From the NCBI GenBank assembly GCA_964573395.1, contig CAZNJI010000004.1, forward strand, positions 1 to 64,000: a DNA stretch of 64,000 bases, given 5' to 3'. Made by a program: the position numbers and the translations under genes. The notes under the pieces are model-generated. The model ran no database searches, was not told the origin of the DNA, and saw nothing but the letters and a program-made list of their open reading frames with translations. Shown piece after piece: positions 22,862-31,386 of the stretch (the first letter of the stretch is position 1; each line of letters starts with the position of its first letter). Origin of the DNA: DATIBQ01 sp964573395 (lineage in GTDB: Bacteria > Patescibacteriota > Minisyncoccia > Phycocordibacterales > UBA9973).

Positions 22862-23485
22862 ATGCAAGGCATTGATGGCATTTTTTACCTCCTTATCCTG
22901 ATCGCTTCGGTCGTTATTCATGAAGTGGCGCACGGGCTTGCGGCCGACCATTATGGCGATCCGACTGCCCGCATGCAGGGAAGGCTTTCGCTGAACCCGA
23001 TCCGCCACCTCGACTGGTTCGGTTCCGTTCTCTTGCCGCTGATGCTCATTCTTTCCGGAACGGGCATCGTGGTAGGGTGGGCAAAGCCCGTTCCGTATAA
23101 TCCGAATAATTTCCGCAACAAGAAAGTTGGCATTCCGATGGTGGCCGTGGCCGGCATCATTGCAAACCTTTCTTTGGCGCTTATCTTCGGGCTCCTCATC
23201 CGATTCGGCATAGCAAACGACATCGGGAATATCGGCCTCTACCAAATTTCGAGTACGATCGTACTGGTGAATCTGGTGCTGGCACTTTTCAATGCGATTC
23301 CAATTCCGCCGCTCGACGGCTTCCGGCTGATTTTCTCGCTTCTGCCGGCTCGTTTTGCGTCACTTGAGCGCGACATAGAGCGCTATGGCATTATGTTGCT
23401 TATCATCTTTTTGTTTGTCGGCTGGAAGTTCGTTGCGCCAATTGTGTTCTGGCTTTATTCCGCAATTACCGGGCTTGCCGTATAA
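22862..23485 (+). CDS. Site-2 protease family intramembrane metalloprotease (M50)
   Basis: The 207-aa polytopic protein has HEVAHGLAADHYGD (zinc ligands, about residues 21-34) and the second metal motif NAIPIPPLDGF (about 143-153). The loop RMQGRLSLNPIRHLDWFGS is typical of the short soluble-domain-free branch. Such proteases cleave substrates within membranes, for example in regulated proteolysis; the substrate here is unknown. TG-T-TACAAT lies about 27 nt upstream of the start. The next gene begins 8 nt after the stop. Confidence 0.92.
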   Translation: MQGIDGIFYLLILIASVVIHEVAHGLAADHYGDPTARMQGRLSLNPIRHLDWFGSVLLPLMLILSGTGIVVGWAKPVPYNPNNFRNKKVGIPMVAVAGIIANLSLALIFGLLIRFGIANDIGNIGLYQISSTIVLVNLVLALFNAIPIPPLDGFRLIFSLLPARFASLERDIERYGIMLLIIFLFVGWKFVAPIVFWLYSAITGLAV

Positions 23486-23493
23486 TTTTTTAC

Positions 23494-24309
23494 ATGAGAT
23501 TCCCGAGTTTCGGGTTTAAAAAACAAAAACGCGAATGGGGAACTGTGTATGACGCAGTAACCAAACAGCCGATCGATCCGGCATACGTTACGGTAGCCGA
23601 CATGCTCGGCAGAACGATTGCTACTTCCATTACCGACCTGGACGGCCGATACGGGTTCGTATTGCCGCCGGGAACCTACCAAATCACCGTTCAGAAAACA
23701 AACTACGCCTTTCCGTCATTAAAGCTGGCAGGAAAAGATCATGACGCGGTGTATGACGATCTGTATTTTGGCGAGCCACTTACGATCATGCGTAGCGAAG
23801 ACGTGATTTCAAAGAATATTCCGCTTGATCCAGTAGGGGTAGATTGGAATGAGCAAGAAAAAGCTCGCAGGCGTTTAGGGTTCTTCAGTCGCGGCACAGC
23901 CTTCTCTCGAATTGCTTCGGTACTGCTTACTATCGGCTTGCTGGCCTCTTTAATTGCTGTTATTGCGGAGCCAGCGCCGCTTGAAGTGGGGATATTCGTG
24001 TTCTACATTATGGTGTATTTCATTCGAGTGTTTACGATTGGAAACGATCGGCGTGTTGCCCGGATTATCTCTGCAAAAACGGGCGAGCCGGTTTCATTTG
24101 CACTGGTGCGGGTATTTGCGGCTCAAAGCGGCCAGGAAATAACCAAAAAAGCTTCTTCCTACCAGGGAACGTTCTTCTGCCTTATTCCGAATGGAAACTA
24201 CTATGTGCAAATTGAAACCAGAAATAGCGATGGTACCTATACGCCCGCTTTTACGTCATCCATTTTTACGGTTACCCGCGGCATGATCAAAAAAACCTTC
24301 GCCATCTAA
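23494..24309 (+). CDS. Membrane protein with two carboxypeptidase-regulatory-like domains
   Basis: In the 271-aa product, residues about 8-70 ([40 protein letters not shown]) and about 185-271 ([32 protein letters not shown]) are beta-sandwich units of carboxypeptidase-regulatory or Cna-B type. Two adjacent membrane helices (about 133-175) separate them, so both domains face the same side. There is no signal peptide. It is cotranscribed with the site-2 protease and could be its partner or substrate, which is inference. Confidence 0.75.
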   Translation: MRFPSFGFKKQKREWGTVYDAVTKQPIDPAYVTVADMLGRTIATSITDLDGRYGFVLPPGTYQITVQKTNYAFPSLKLAGKDHDAVYDDLYFGEPLTIMRSEDVISKNIPLDPVGVDWNEQEKARRRLGFFSRGTAFSRIASVLLTIGLLASLIAVIAEPAPLEVGIFVFYIMVYFIRVFTIGNDRRVARIISAKTGEPVSFALVRVFAAQSGQEITKKASSYQGTFFCLIPNGNYYVQIETRNSDGTYTPAFTSSIFTVTRGMIKKTFAI

Positions 24310-24321
24310 GGCGAGGAATGC

Positions 24322-24350
24322 TTGCATTTTTGGTGTACGCATAGTAGGAT
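24322..24350 (+). promoter_or_regulatory. Promoter of the rpsL-rpsG unit
   Basis: TTGCAT (24322-24327) and TAGGAT (24345-24350) are separated by 17 nt; rpsL starts 35 nt after the -10 box. Confidence 0.6.
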
Positions 24351-24385
24351 TCTCGACACAAAGGGCTTTCATGCCTTTTTGCTTT

Positions 24386-24808
24386 ATGCCAACACTTAAT
24401 CAGCTTATTAAGCGAAAACGAACGAAAGTAGCGCGCCGACCAAAGGCAGTGGCTCTTTCTCGTGGCTTTAATACGATTAAAAATCGCCCCGTATTCTACC
24501 CATCTCCATTCAAGCGCGGCGTGTGCGTGAAGGTTTCGACTACCACGCCAAAGAAGCCAAACTCTGCAATCCGAAAGATTGCCCGCGTCCGACTCTCGAA
24601 CGGCCAGGAAGTAACCGCATACATCCCGGGCATGGGCCACAATCTGCAGGAACACTCAGTGGTAGTAATCCGCGGCGGCCGCGTGAAAGACTTGATCGGA
24701 GTCCGCTACCACATCGTGCGCGGCGTGCTTGATACGCAAGGCATTGAAAAGCGGCGCGTTTCTCGCTCGCTCTACGGAACAAAGCGCCCGAAAGACGCTA
24801 AGAAATAA
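24386..24808 (+). CDS. rpsL: Ribosomal protein uS12
   Basis: The 140-aa small-subunit protein contributes to decoding accuracy. The signature [13 protein letters not shown] keeps the Lys at the streptomycin position, and [19 protein letters not shown] is intact. In the next loop the sequence reads KDLIGVRYH instead of the near-universal KDLPGVRYH, a Pro-to-Ile change at a site known in E. coli for streptomycin phenotypes. The start at 24386 ([13 protein letters not shown]) is the family-consensus start. rpsG follows after 5 nt. Confidence 0.98.
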   Translation: MPTLNQLIKRKRTKVARRPKAVALSRGFNTIKNRPVFYPSPFKRGVCVKVSTTTPKKPNSAIRKIARVRLSNGQEVTAYIPGMGHNLQEHSVVVIRGGRVKDLIGVRYHIVRGVLDTQGIEKRRVSRSLYGTKRPKDAKK

Positions 24809-24813
24809 TTTAT

Positions 24814-25284
24814 ATGCGACGACCAGTAAAAAACAGAAATATGGTAGGGCCAGATATGCTCTACGGATCAGCGAAAGCTGAAAAGTTCATCAACTCGATC
24901 ATGCAGGACGGCAAGAAGAATACTGCACGGAAAATTTTCTACGGTGCGCTTGATATCGTGAAGGAAAAAGAGAAGGTTGAGAACCCGATTGAGGTTTTTG
25001 ATACCGCGCTGAAAAATGCCGGCCCGCTCGTTGAGGTTCGTTCACGCCGTATTGGTGGAGCAAACTACCAGGTACCGCGCGAAGTGCGCACGGAACGCCG
25101 AACGGCGCTTGCAATGCGATGGATTATCGAATCTGCTCGCGGCCGCAAAGGGGTGAAGATGGCGGATGCGCTTGCCGACGAACTAATCCAAGCTTCAAAA
25201 GGCGAAGGAAACGCAGTGAAGAAAAAGAAAGATACTCACAAGATGGCGGAATCGAACAAGGCATTTGCCCATTTCGCTTGGTAA
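24814..25284 (+). CDS. rpsG: Ribosomal protein uS7
   Basis: The 156-aa small-subunit protein binds the 3' domain of 16S rRNA. Diagnostic stretches are VGPDMLYGSAKAEKFINSIM, GPLVEVRSRRIGGANYQVP and RKGVKMADALADELIQAS, with HKMAESNKAFAHFAW at the end. Length is standard. A terminator follows before fusA, so fusA is transcribed separately. Confidence 0.98.
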   Translation: MRRPVKNRNMVGPDMLYGSAKAEKFINSIMQDGKKNTARKIFYGALDIVKEKEKVENPIEVFDTALKNAGPLVEVRSRRIGGANYQVPREVRTERRTALAMRWIIESARGRKGVKMADALADELIQASKGEGNAVKKKKDTHKMAESNKAFAHFAW

Positions 25285-25294
25285 TATTCAAAAT

Positions 25295-25324
25295 AAAAAC
25301 TCCCACTTCGGTGGGAATTTTATT
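25295..25324 (+). terminator. Terminator after rpsG
   Basis: TCCCAC-TTCG-GTGGGA (25301-25316), flanked by A- and T-rich sequence. The UUCG loop makes it stable. Confidence 0.85.
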
Positions 25325-25352
25325 TGCAAAAAGGTGCTTCTCCTTATATAGT
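25324..25352 (+). promoter_or_regulatory. Promoter of fusA
   Basis: TTGCAA (25324-25329) and TATAGT (25347-25352) are spaced by 17 nt, giving a leader of roughly 50 nt before fusA. Confidence 0.65.
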
Positions 25353-25411
25353 ATTCCGACAGCTCTTCGAGGCTATTTTTATTTATCCTAACTACACATT
25401 TATAAACGTTT

Positions 25412-27553
25412 ATGCAACGAGAATTTCCACTAGAGCGAGTCCGAAACTTCGGAATCATCGCTCACATTGATGCAGGGAAAACCACCACCAGCGAGCGCGT
25501 GCTGTTTTATACCGGCATGAGCCATAAAATCGGGGAAGTGCATGAAGGCGAGGCGGTAACCGACTGGATGGAGCAGGAGCGCGAGCGCGGCATTACCATT
25601 ACCGCCGCGGCAGTTACCTGTTCTTGGATTCCAACCTATGCAGGCGAAGATAAGGCCAAGCGCCACCGCTTTAACATTATTGATACCCCGGGGCACATCG
25701 ATTTTACGGTTGAAGTGAAGCGTTCGCTCCGCGTGCTCGACGGAGCGGTCGTTGTTTTCGACGGCGTTGCCGGCGTTGAACCGCAATCAGAAACCAACTG
25801 GCGCTACGCGGACGACGCACGCGTGCCGCGCATCTGCTTCGTGAACAAGCTCGACCGAACCGGTGCATCGTTTGAGCACTCCTACAAAACAATCCTTGAT
25901 CGACTCTCGAAGAAAGCAGTTCGGATGCAAATTCCGATCGGCCTTGAAGAAAAACATGAGGGCGTGATTGATCTCCTGAAAATGAAGGCGTATTCCTTTG
26001 AAGGCGAAATGGGAAGCAAGGTAACAGAGAAGGATATTCCGGCCGAATATCTTGAAGAAGCGAAAAAGTATCATGCTGAATTGGTTGAAGCAGTGGTTGC
26101 CAACGATGAAGTGGCGATGAATGCGTACCTTGAGGGAAATGAGCCGTCGGTTGATGAACTAAAGAAAATTCTCCGCAAAGCAGTCATTGCAAACGATATC
26201 TTTCCGGTATTTTGCGGAAGCGCGCTGAAGAATAAGGGCGTGCAGCTCGTGCTCGACGCAGTGATCGACTACCTTCCGGCACCAATGGACATTCAGGCCG
26301 TTACTGGTACCGACCCTGAAACCGAAGAACCGCTTGTCCGCCATGCTGACGACAACGAACCGTTTGCCGCGCTTGCATTCAAGTCGATGACGGACCCGTT
26401 CGTGGGGCAGCTGGTATTCTTCCGTGTCTACTCGGGAACGGTTGAAGCGGGTTCGTACGTGTACAATCCGCGCACGGGGAACAAAGAGCGCTTGAGCCGC
26501 ATCGTTCGCATGCAAGCCGATCAGCGCGAAGAGGTAAAGAAGGTGTTTGCCGGAGAAATTGCAGCTGCGGTTGGGCTCAAGGAAGCAAAAACTTCCGATA
26601 CGCTCTGCGATGAAAATGCTCCCATCCTCCTTGACCGCATCACCTTCCCAGAACCGGTGATCAACCTTCGCATCGAACCGAAGACGAAAGCCGACCAAGA
26701 GAAAATGGGCCTTGCGCTTAACCGCTTGGCTGACGAAGATCCGACCTTCAAAGTTTCAACCGACCAAGAAACCGAAGAGACGATTATTGCCGGCATGGGA
26801 GAACTTCACCTCGAAATTATCGTCGATCGCATGAAGCGAGAATTCAATGTCGAGGCGAACGTGGGCAAGCCGCAGGTTGCATACCGAGAAACCATTACCG
26901 GCGAATCGCAAGCAGAAGGAAAATACATTAAGCAATCTGGCGGTAAAGGTAACTACGGACATGTGAAAATCAAGATTAAGCCGATGGATCAAAGCGTTGA
27001 TCCGAAAGACCTGCCGAAGAACGTGAAGCGCTCTGCCGGGTTTGAGTTCATTAACAACATCAAAGGAGGCGCGATTCCGGCCGAATACATTGCGCCGATC
27101 GAAAAAGGGCTCCGGGAAGGGCTTGATCGCGGCGTGGTTGCAGGATTCAAGATGGAAAACGTTTCCGTTGATCTCTACGACGGATCATTCCACGAGGTCG
27201 ACTCAAACGAAATGGCCTTCAAGATTGCCGCTTCGATGGCGATTCAAGATGCCGCGCGTTCTGCAAAGCCGGTTATCCTTGAACCGATGATGAAAGTAGA
27301 GGTCGTAACGCCTGACAAGTTCATGGGAGACGTGACTGGCTCGCTTTCAAGCCGCCGAGGGCTGATTGAAGGAATGGAAGCGCGCGGCATGAACCAGGTG
27401 GTTAACGCCGTAGTGCCGCTTTCGGAAATGTTTGGATACATGACCAGCTTGCGTTCGATGACCGAAGGGCGCGCCGGGTTCACGATGGAATTCCTCAGAT
27501 ACGACATAGTACCCCAGAACGTTGCCGATACGATTATCAAATCTCGAAGCTAG
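25412..27553 (+). CDS. fusA: Elongation factor G
   Basis: The 713-aa translational GTPase drives ribosomal translocation and, with RRF, recycling. GTP-binding motifs are [14 protein letters not shown] (G1), [11 protein letters not shown] (G2), DTPGHIDF (G3) and NKLDRTGA (G4). Domain IV has the [14 protein letters not shown] region, and the C-terminus ([26 protein letters not shown]) is typical. Length slightly exceeds the E. coli protein. It is a single-gene unit between its promoter and a strong terminator. Confidence 0.98.
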   Translation: MQREFPLERVRNFGIIAHIDAGKTTTSERVLFYTGMSHKIGEVHEGEAVTDWMEQERERGITITAAAVTCSWIPTYAGEDKAKRHRFNIIDTPGHIDFTVEVKRSLRVLDGAVVVFDGVAGVEPQSETNWRYADDARVPRICFVNKLDRTGASFEHSYKTILDRLSKKAVRMQIPIGLEEKHEGVIDLLKMKAYSFEGEMGSKVTEKDIPAEYLEEAKKYHAELVEAVVANDEVAMNAYLEGNEPSVDELKKILRKAVIANDIFPVFCGSALKNKGVQLVLDAVIDYLPAPMDIQAVTGTDPETEEPLVRHADDNEPFAALAFKSMTDPFVGQLVFFRVYSGTVEAGSYVYNPRTGNKERLSRIVRMQADQREEVKKVFAGEIAAAVGLKEAKTSDTLCDENAPILLDRITFPEPVINLRIEPKTKADQEKMGLALNRLADEDPTFKVSTDQETEETIIAGMGELHLEIIVDRMKREFNVEANVGKPQVAYRETITGESQAEGKYIKQSGGKGNYGHVKIKIKPMDQSVDPKDLPKNVKRSAGFEFINNIKGGAIPAEYIAPIEKGLREGLDRGVVAGFKMENVSVDLYDGSFHEVDSNEMAFKIAASMAIQDAARSAKPVILEPMMKVEVVTPDKFMGDVTGSLSSRRGLIEGMEARGMNQVVNAVVPLSEMFGYMTSLRSMTEGRAGFTMEFLRYDIVPQNVADTIIKSRS

Positions 27554-27564
27554 ATAGAGAAATG

Positions 27565-27591
27565 AAAAATCCCCTTTCAAGGGGATTTTTT
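27565..27591 (+). terminator. Terminator after fusA
   Basis: AAAAATCCCC-TTTCAA-GGGGATTTTT is a perfect hairpin with a T run, 3 nt before the next promoter -35 box. Confidence 0.92.
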
Positions 27592-27593
27592 GA

Positions 27594-27622
27594 TTGACAA
27601 ATAGAAAAAACCAGGTTAGTAT
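27594..27622 (+). promoter_or_regulatory. Promoter of the 172-aa hypothetical gene
   Basis: Consensus TTGACA (27594-27599), 17-nt spacer, TAGTAT (27617-27622). Transcription should start about 14 nt before the ATG. Confidence 0.75.
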
Positions 27623-27642
27623 AAAGAAAAATATAGTACATT

Positions 27643-28161
27643 ATGCAATTACAAATGAAAAACACCGTACAACTGTGGCCCGAAAGGCTATTTTTTAATC
27701 TCTCTCATCTCGCTTGTGATCAAGCATATCTAGAAAGAGTTGAGGTAGTTCCGTATCTCGTGCAAATGCTTCCAGTTGCAATTGGCAAAGGCGATCAAAG
27801 AGGTGAAATGTGCATTGGTCTTCATACAGACTATTACACCACCACGTTCATTCTCTTTAACTCACCTTATCCGTATCGTGAAAAACAGGCAAAGTCGCCC
27901 GTTATTCTAACAATAACCGGAGGGAGCGTAATAGGACCTCTTGATAATCAAGAGTATAAAAATTTGGTTTATTTTTCCACGGAAGCCCCGAAGCTGAAAT
28001 TGAAGCCAGGAAGCTACTACTCAACAATGATTGCGCGGATATACCAAGAGTATGAAGCTCTGAGTCAAAGCATGAAGTTAACTGAAACCAAGATTATTCC
28101 TATTGATCAGGTTCAAAAACTTCGGCCATTAGTTGGTGCAAATACGATTGGTGCGTATTAA
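27643..28161 (+). CDS. Hypothetical protein (172 aa)
   Basis: This is a soluble-looking protein with no signal peptide or membrane helix. Segments include FFNLSHLACDQAYLERVEVV, SPVILTITGGSVIGPLDNQ and LKPGSYYSTMIARIYQEYEAL. I do not recognise a family. It is a separate transcription unit, with a consensus promoter in front and a perfect terminator behind, inserted between fusA and tuf in what is otherwise the str operon order. Confidence 0.75.
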   Translation: MQLQMKNTVQLWPERLFFNLSHLACDQAYLERVEVVPYLVQMLPVAIGKGDQRGEMCIGLHTDYYTTTFILFNSPYPYREKQAKSPVILTITGGSVIGPLDNQEYKNLVYFSTEAPKLKLKPGSYYSTMIARIYQEYEALSQSMKLTETKIIPIDQVQKLRPLVGANTIGAY

Positions 28162-28168
28162 AAAGCAA

Positions 28169-28196
28169 TAAAAGGAGGCAGCTGCCTCCTTTTTTA
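28169..28196 (+). terminator. Terminator after the 172-aa gene
   Basis: AAAGGAGGCA-GC-TGCCTCCTTT with T6 following. Confidence 0.9.
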
Positions 28197-28243
28197 TTTA
28201 CGGATTAGGCAATTTCGTGTACGCTCAGGTAAAATCGTTACTT

Positions 28244-28921
28244 ATGAATAAAAAAGCAGCTCTCGTTATTGGAGGAACCGGCGACATTGGCGGAGGATTT
28301 GCGCAACTGTTCTCAGATCTCGGTTGGAAGGTATATGCTCCGGTTCGCGACCCTGCTTCACCAAAGGCAGTTACCCTACAAGCGCTTCCTGGGGTGTACG
28401 TTTCTGGGTGCAATGTAGAACACGCTGAAGAAACCGAGCACTATATTCGGCAGCTCCATCTAACCGAATCAAGTATTGATGCAGTGATTCTGGCGGCCGG
28501 AACGCATAAATTCGATACTGATTTTCCTCGCTCAACGGAAGAAGAGATGGTGGCAGCCGCTACCGATGCGCTGATGAAGGCAAACTTTAATACAAAGCGA
28601 AACGTTGTTGAGGCGCTTGAAAGGGCGTATGGTCCGGAGTTAAAGAAAACAGTATGCGTTGTCATCAGCTCGCACATTGTTGATAAGGACTTTCCAAACC
28701 AGACAGGGTACCGAACTGCCATGACGCGTGTTTTCAACTACGGAGAAGAAGTAGCTCCGCTCTTTCTGAAAATGATTACGAAGAAAACCGAAGTGGTAGA
28801 TACTGAAGCGAATCGAAGGAATTTAACGAAAGAGAAGATTGGAACCGAGCCTGATTGGAGCACCGTGCCAAAGCCGCTTGAATATGCACGCACCGTTCTC
28901 TCTGAAACCGGCCTGGTATAG
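28244..28921 (+). CDS. Short-chain dehydrogenase/reductase family protein with altered active site
   Basis: The 225-aa Rossmann-fold protein has the cofactor loop IGGTGDIGGGFAQLF (TGxxxGxG-like, about 9-22) and DAVILAAGTHKF, which resembles the NNAG motif. At the catalytic position the sequence is VVISSHIVDKDFPNQTGYRTAMTRV: the Ser and Tyr can be placed but the YxxxK Lys is Met. It may be a binding or atypical SDR rather than a normal oxidoreductase. The ATG at 28244 lies 8 nt after a TAAAAT box (28230-28235); the GTG at 28217 is the longer alternative. The substrate is unknown. Confidence 0.75.
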   Translation: MNKKAALVIGGTGDIGGGFAQLFSDLGWKVYAPVRDPASPKAVTLQALPGVYVSGCNVEHAEETEHYIRQLHLTESSIDAVILAAGTHKFDTDFPRSTEEEMVAAATDALMKANFNTKRNVVEALERAYGPELKKTVCVVISSHIVDKDFPNQTGYRTAMTRVFNYGEEVAPLFLKMITKKTEVVDTEANRRNLTKEKIGTEPDWSTVPKPLEYARTVLSETGLV

Positions 28922-28979
28922 GCTGGTTTTTTATGTACAAAATTTACATTTATGGTATTTTTATAAAAAAGTACCAACC

Positions 28980-29555
28980 ATGACTATACCTCTTACACCC
29001 CAACCGCTGGTTTCCGGCTGCTTTGTATGGCAGCCAATCTCATTACTTGTTGCTGAACTGCGAAAGAACACTGCCTGCTTTCTTCAAAACTGGCTGGAAA
29101 ACTATGTTACGTATCGTTATTCCAGTTTAATTTTTTTTCGGCAGAAAAGTGAGAAACTTATTCCTCAGGCTGTTTCAGCCTCAGGTGAACTGGTTGACCC
29201 GATGTTTCCGAACTATATTGAACAATCAGATATAGAGCCGGCTGACACTAAAATCAATTTCACTTTTCCGGAATGGGTTAAGAAAGCGCTCAACGAACAG
29301 CTCGAGAAAAGCCCTGCAGCTCTGCTGGTGGTTCTTGAGAAGGGAAATTTGTTAGTCGAAACGGAAGACTTCGTGTATTCTGCGTATGCAGTAAAGGTAA
29401 AAGGTCATTCGGGTATTATCGATAGAACCAAGATGAAAAAGGTTAAACCCAGAATGACAATGCCTTCGGTGTATTGCCGGAAGAAAAACAGAATTTATTA
29501 CGAACCTATCAATTTCACTAAAGGCTTCTTTGCAGAGGAATCGATTCTTTCATAA
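28980..29555 (+). CDS. Hypothetical protein (191 aa)
   Basis: The product shows TIPLTPQPLVSGCFVWQPIS at its N-terminus, a central acidic part and a basic C-terminus (MKKVKPRMTMPSVYCRKKNR). There is no clear signal peptide or membrane helix and I recognise no family. ATG at 28980 is favoured because upstream codons overlap the SDR gene. It ends at a strong terminator before the tuf promoter. Confidence 0.65.
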   Translation: MTIPLTPQPLVSGCFVWQPISLLVAELRKNTACFLQNWLENYVTYRYSSLIFFRQKSEKLIPQAVSASGELVDPMFPNYIEQSDIEPADTKINFTFPEWVKKALNEQLEKSPAALLVVLEKGNLLVETEDFVYSAYAVKVKGHSGIIDRTKMKKVKPRMTMPSVYCRKKNRIYYEPINFTKGFFAEESILS

Positions 29556-29569
29556 GGTACCAGCCGTTT

Positions 29570-29595
29570 AAAAACCCGCCACCAGGCGGGTTTTT
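29570..29595 (+). terminator. Terminator before tuf
   Basis: AAAACCCGCC-ACCA-GGCGGGTTTT hairpin with T run. Confidence 0.92.
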
Positions 29596-29608
29596 CTACT
29601 ATAGTTTA

Positions 29609-29636
29609 TTGACAAACCGGGGGTATTTGCTACGAT
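29609..29636 (+). promoter_or_regulatory. Promoter of tuf-rpsJ
   Basis: TTGACA (29609-29614), 16-nt spacer, extended -10 TG-C-TACGAT (29628-29636). The predicted leader is about 70 nt. Confidence 0.75.
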
Positions 29637-29712
29637 GGGTAGCAATCGCAGTTTTTGCGTTGTTTTTATTTGCGAAACTTTATTATTGTTTAATTAATCT
29701 TCATTAAATTTT

Positions 29713-30903
<1,191 letters not shown>

Positions 30904-30928
30904 TACATCACTTGCTCTTTAGAAAAAA

Positions 30929-31309
30929 ATGACTGCTGCAACGAAAACAACCAAAGAACCAAAAGCAAAAACTACTAAGAAAGCTGCTTCAAAATCAGAT
31001 GTTCCAAGTATCCTTCGCATCCGCGTACGCGCATACGAGAATAAGATTCTTGATGCCAGCACGAAGCAGATTATCGATACCGCACTTCGCTACGATGCAG
31101 TGGTGCGCGGACCGATTCCGCTTCCAACTGAAATCAAAAAGTACACTGTGAATCGCTCATCATTCGTGTATAAAAATTCACGAGAGCAGTTCGAGATGCG
31201 GGTACACAAACGTTTGATCGACATTGAAAATCCATCACCGAAGGTGATTGAAGCACTCACTAATCTCTCAATGCCATCTGGTGTTGATATTGATGTGAAG
31301 ATGATGTAA
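30929..31309 (+). CDS. rpsJ: Ribosomal protein uS10 with a Lys/Ala-rich N-terminal extension
   Basis: The 126-aa protein is longer than the usual about 102 aa because of a low-complexity head (KTTKEPKAKTTKKAASK). The conserved body starts at ILRIRVRAYENKILD and includes GPIPLPTEIKKYTVNRSSFV and the loop with HKRLIDIENPS. In the classical order rplC follows directly. Here a terminator and three non-ribosomal genes intervene, so rpsJ is grouped with tuf. Confidence 0.97.
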   Translation: MTAATKTTKEPKAKTTKKAASKSDVPSILRIRVRAYENKILDASTKQIIDTALRYDAVVRGPIPLPTEIKKYTVNRSSFVYKNSREQFEMRVHKRLIDIENPSPKVIEALTNLSMPSGVDIDVKMM

Positions 31310-31313
31310 TCAA

Positions 31314-31346
31314 AACAAAAACTCCCCAAAAGGGGAGTTTTTGTTT
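31314..31346 (+). terminator. Terminator after rpsJ
   Basis: Arms AACAAAAACTCCCC and GGGGAGTTTTTGTT around AAAA. Confidence 0.92.
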
Positions 31347-31386
31347 TCCCCTTGTTTTTTGGAATAGTGCGCCATACAATAGGGGC

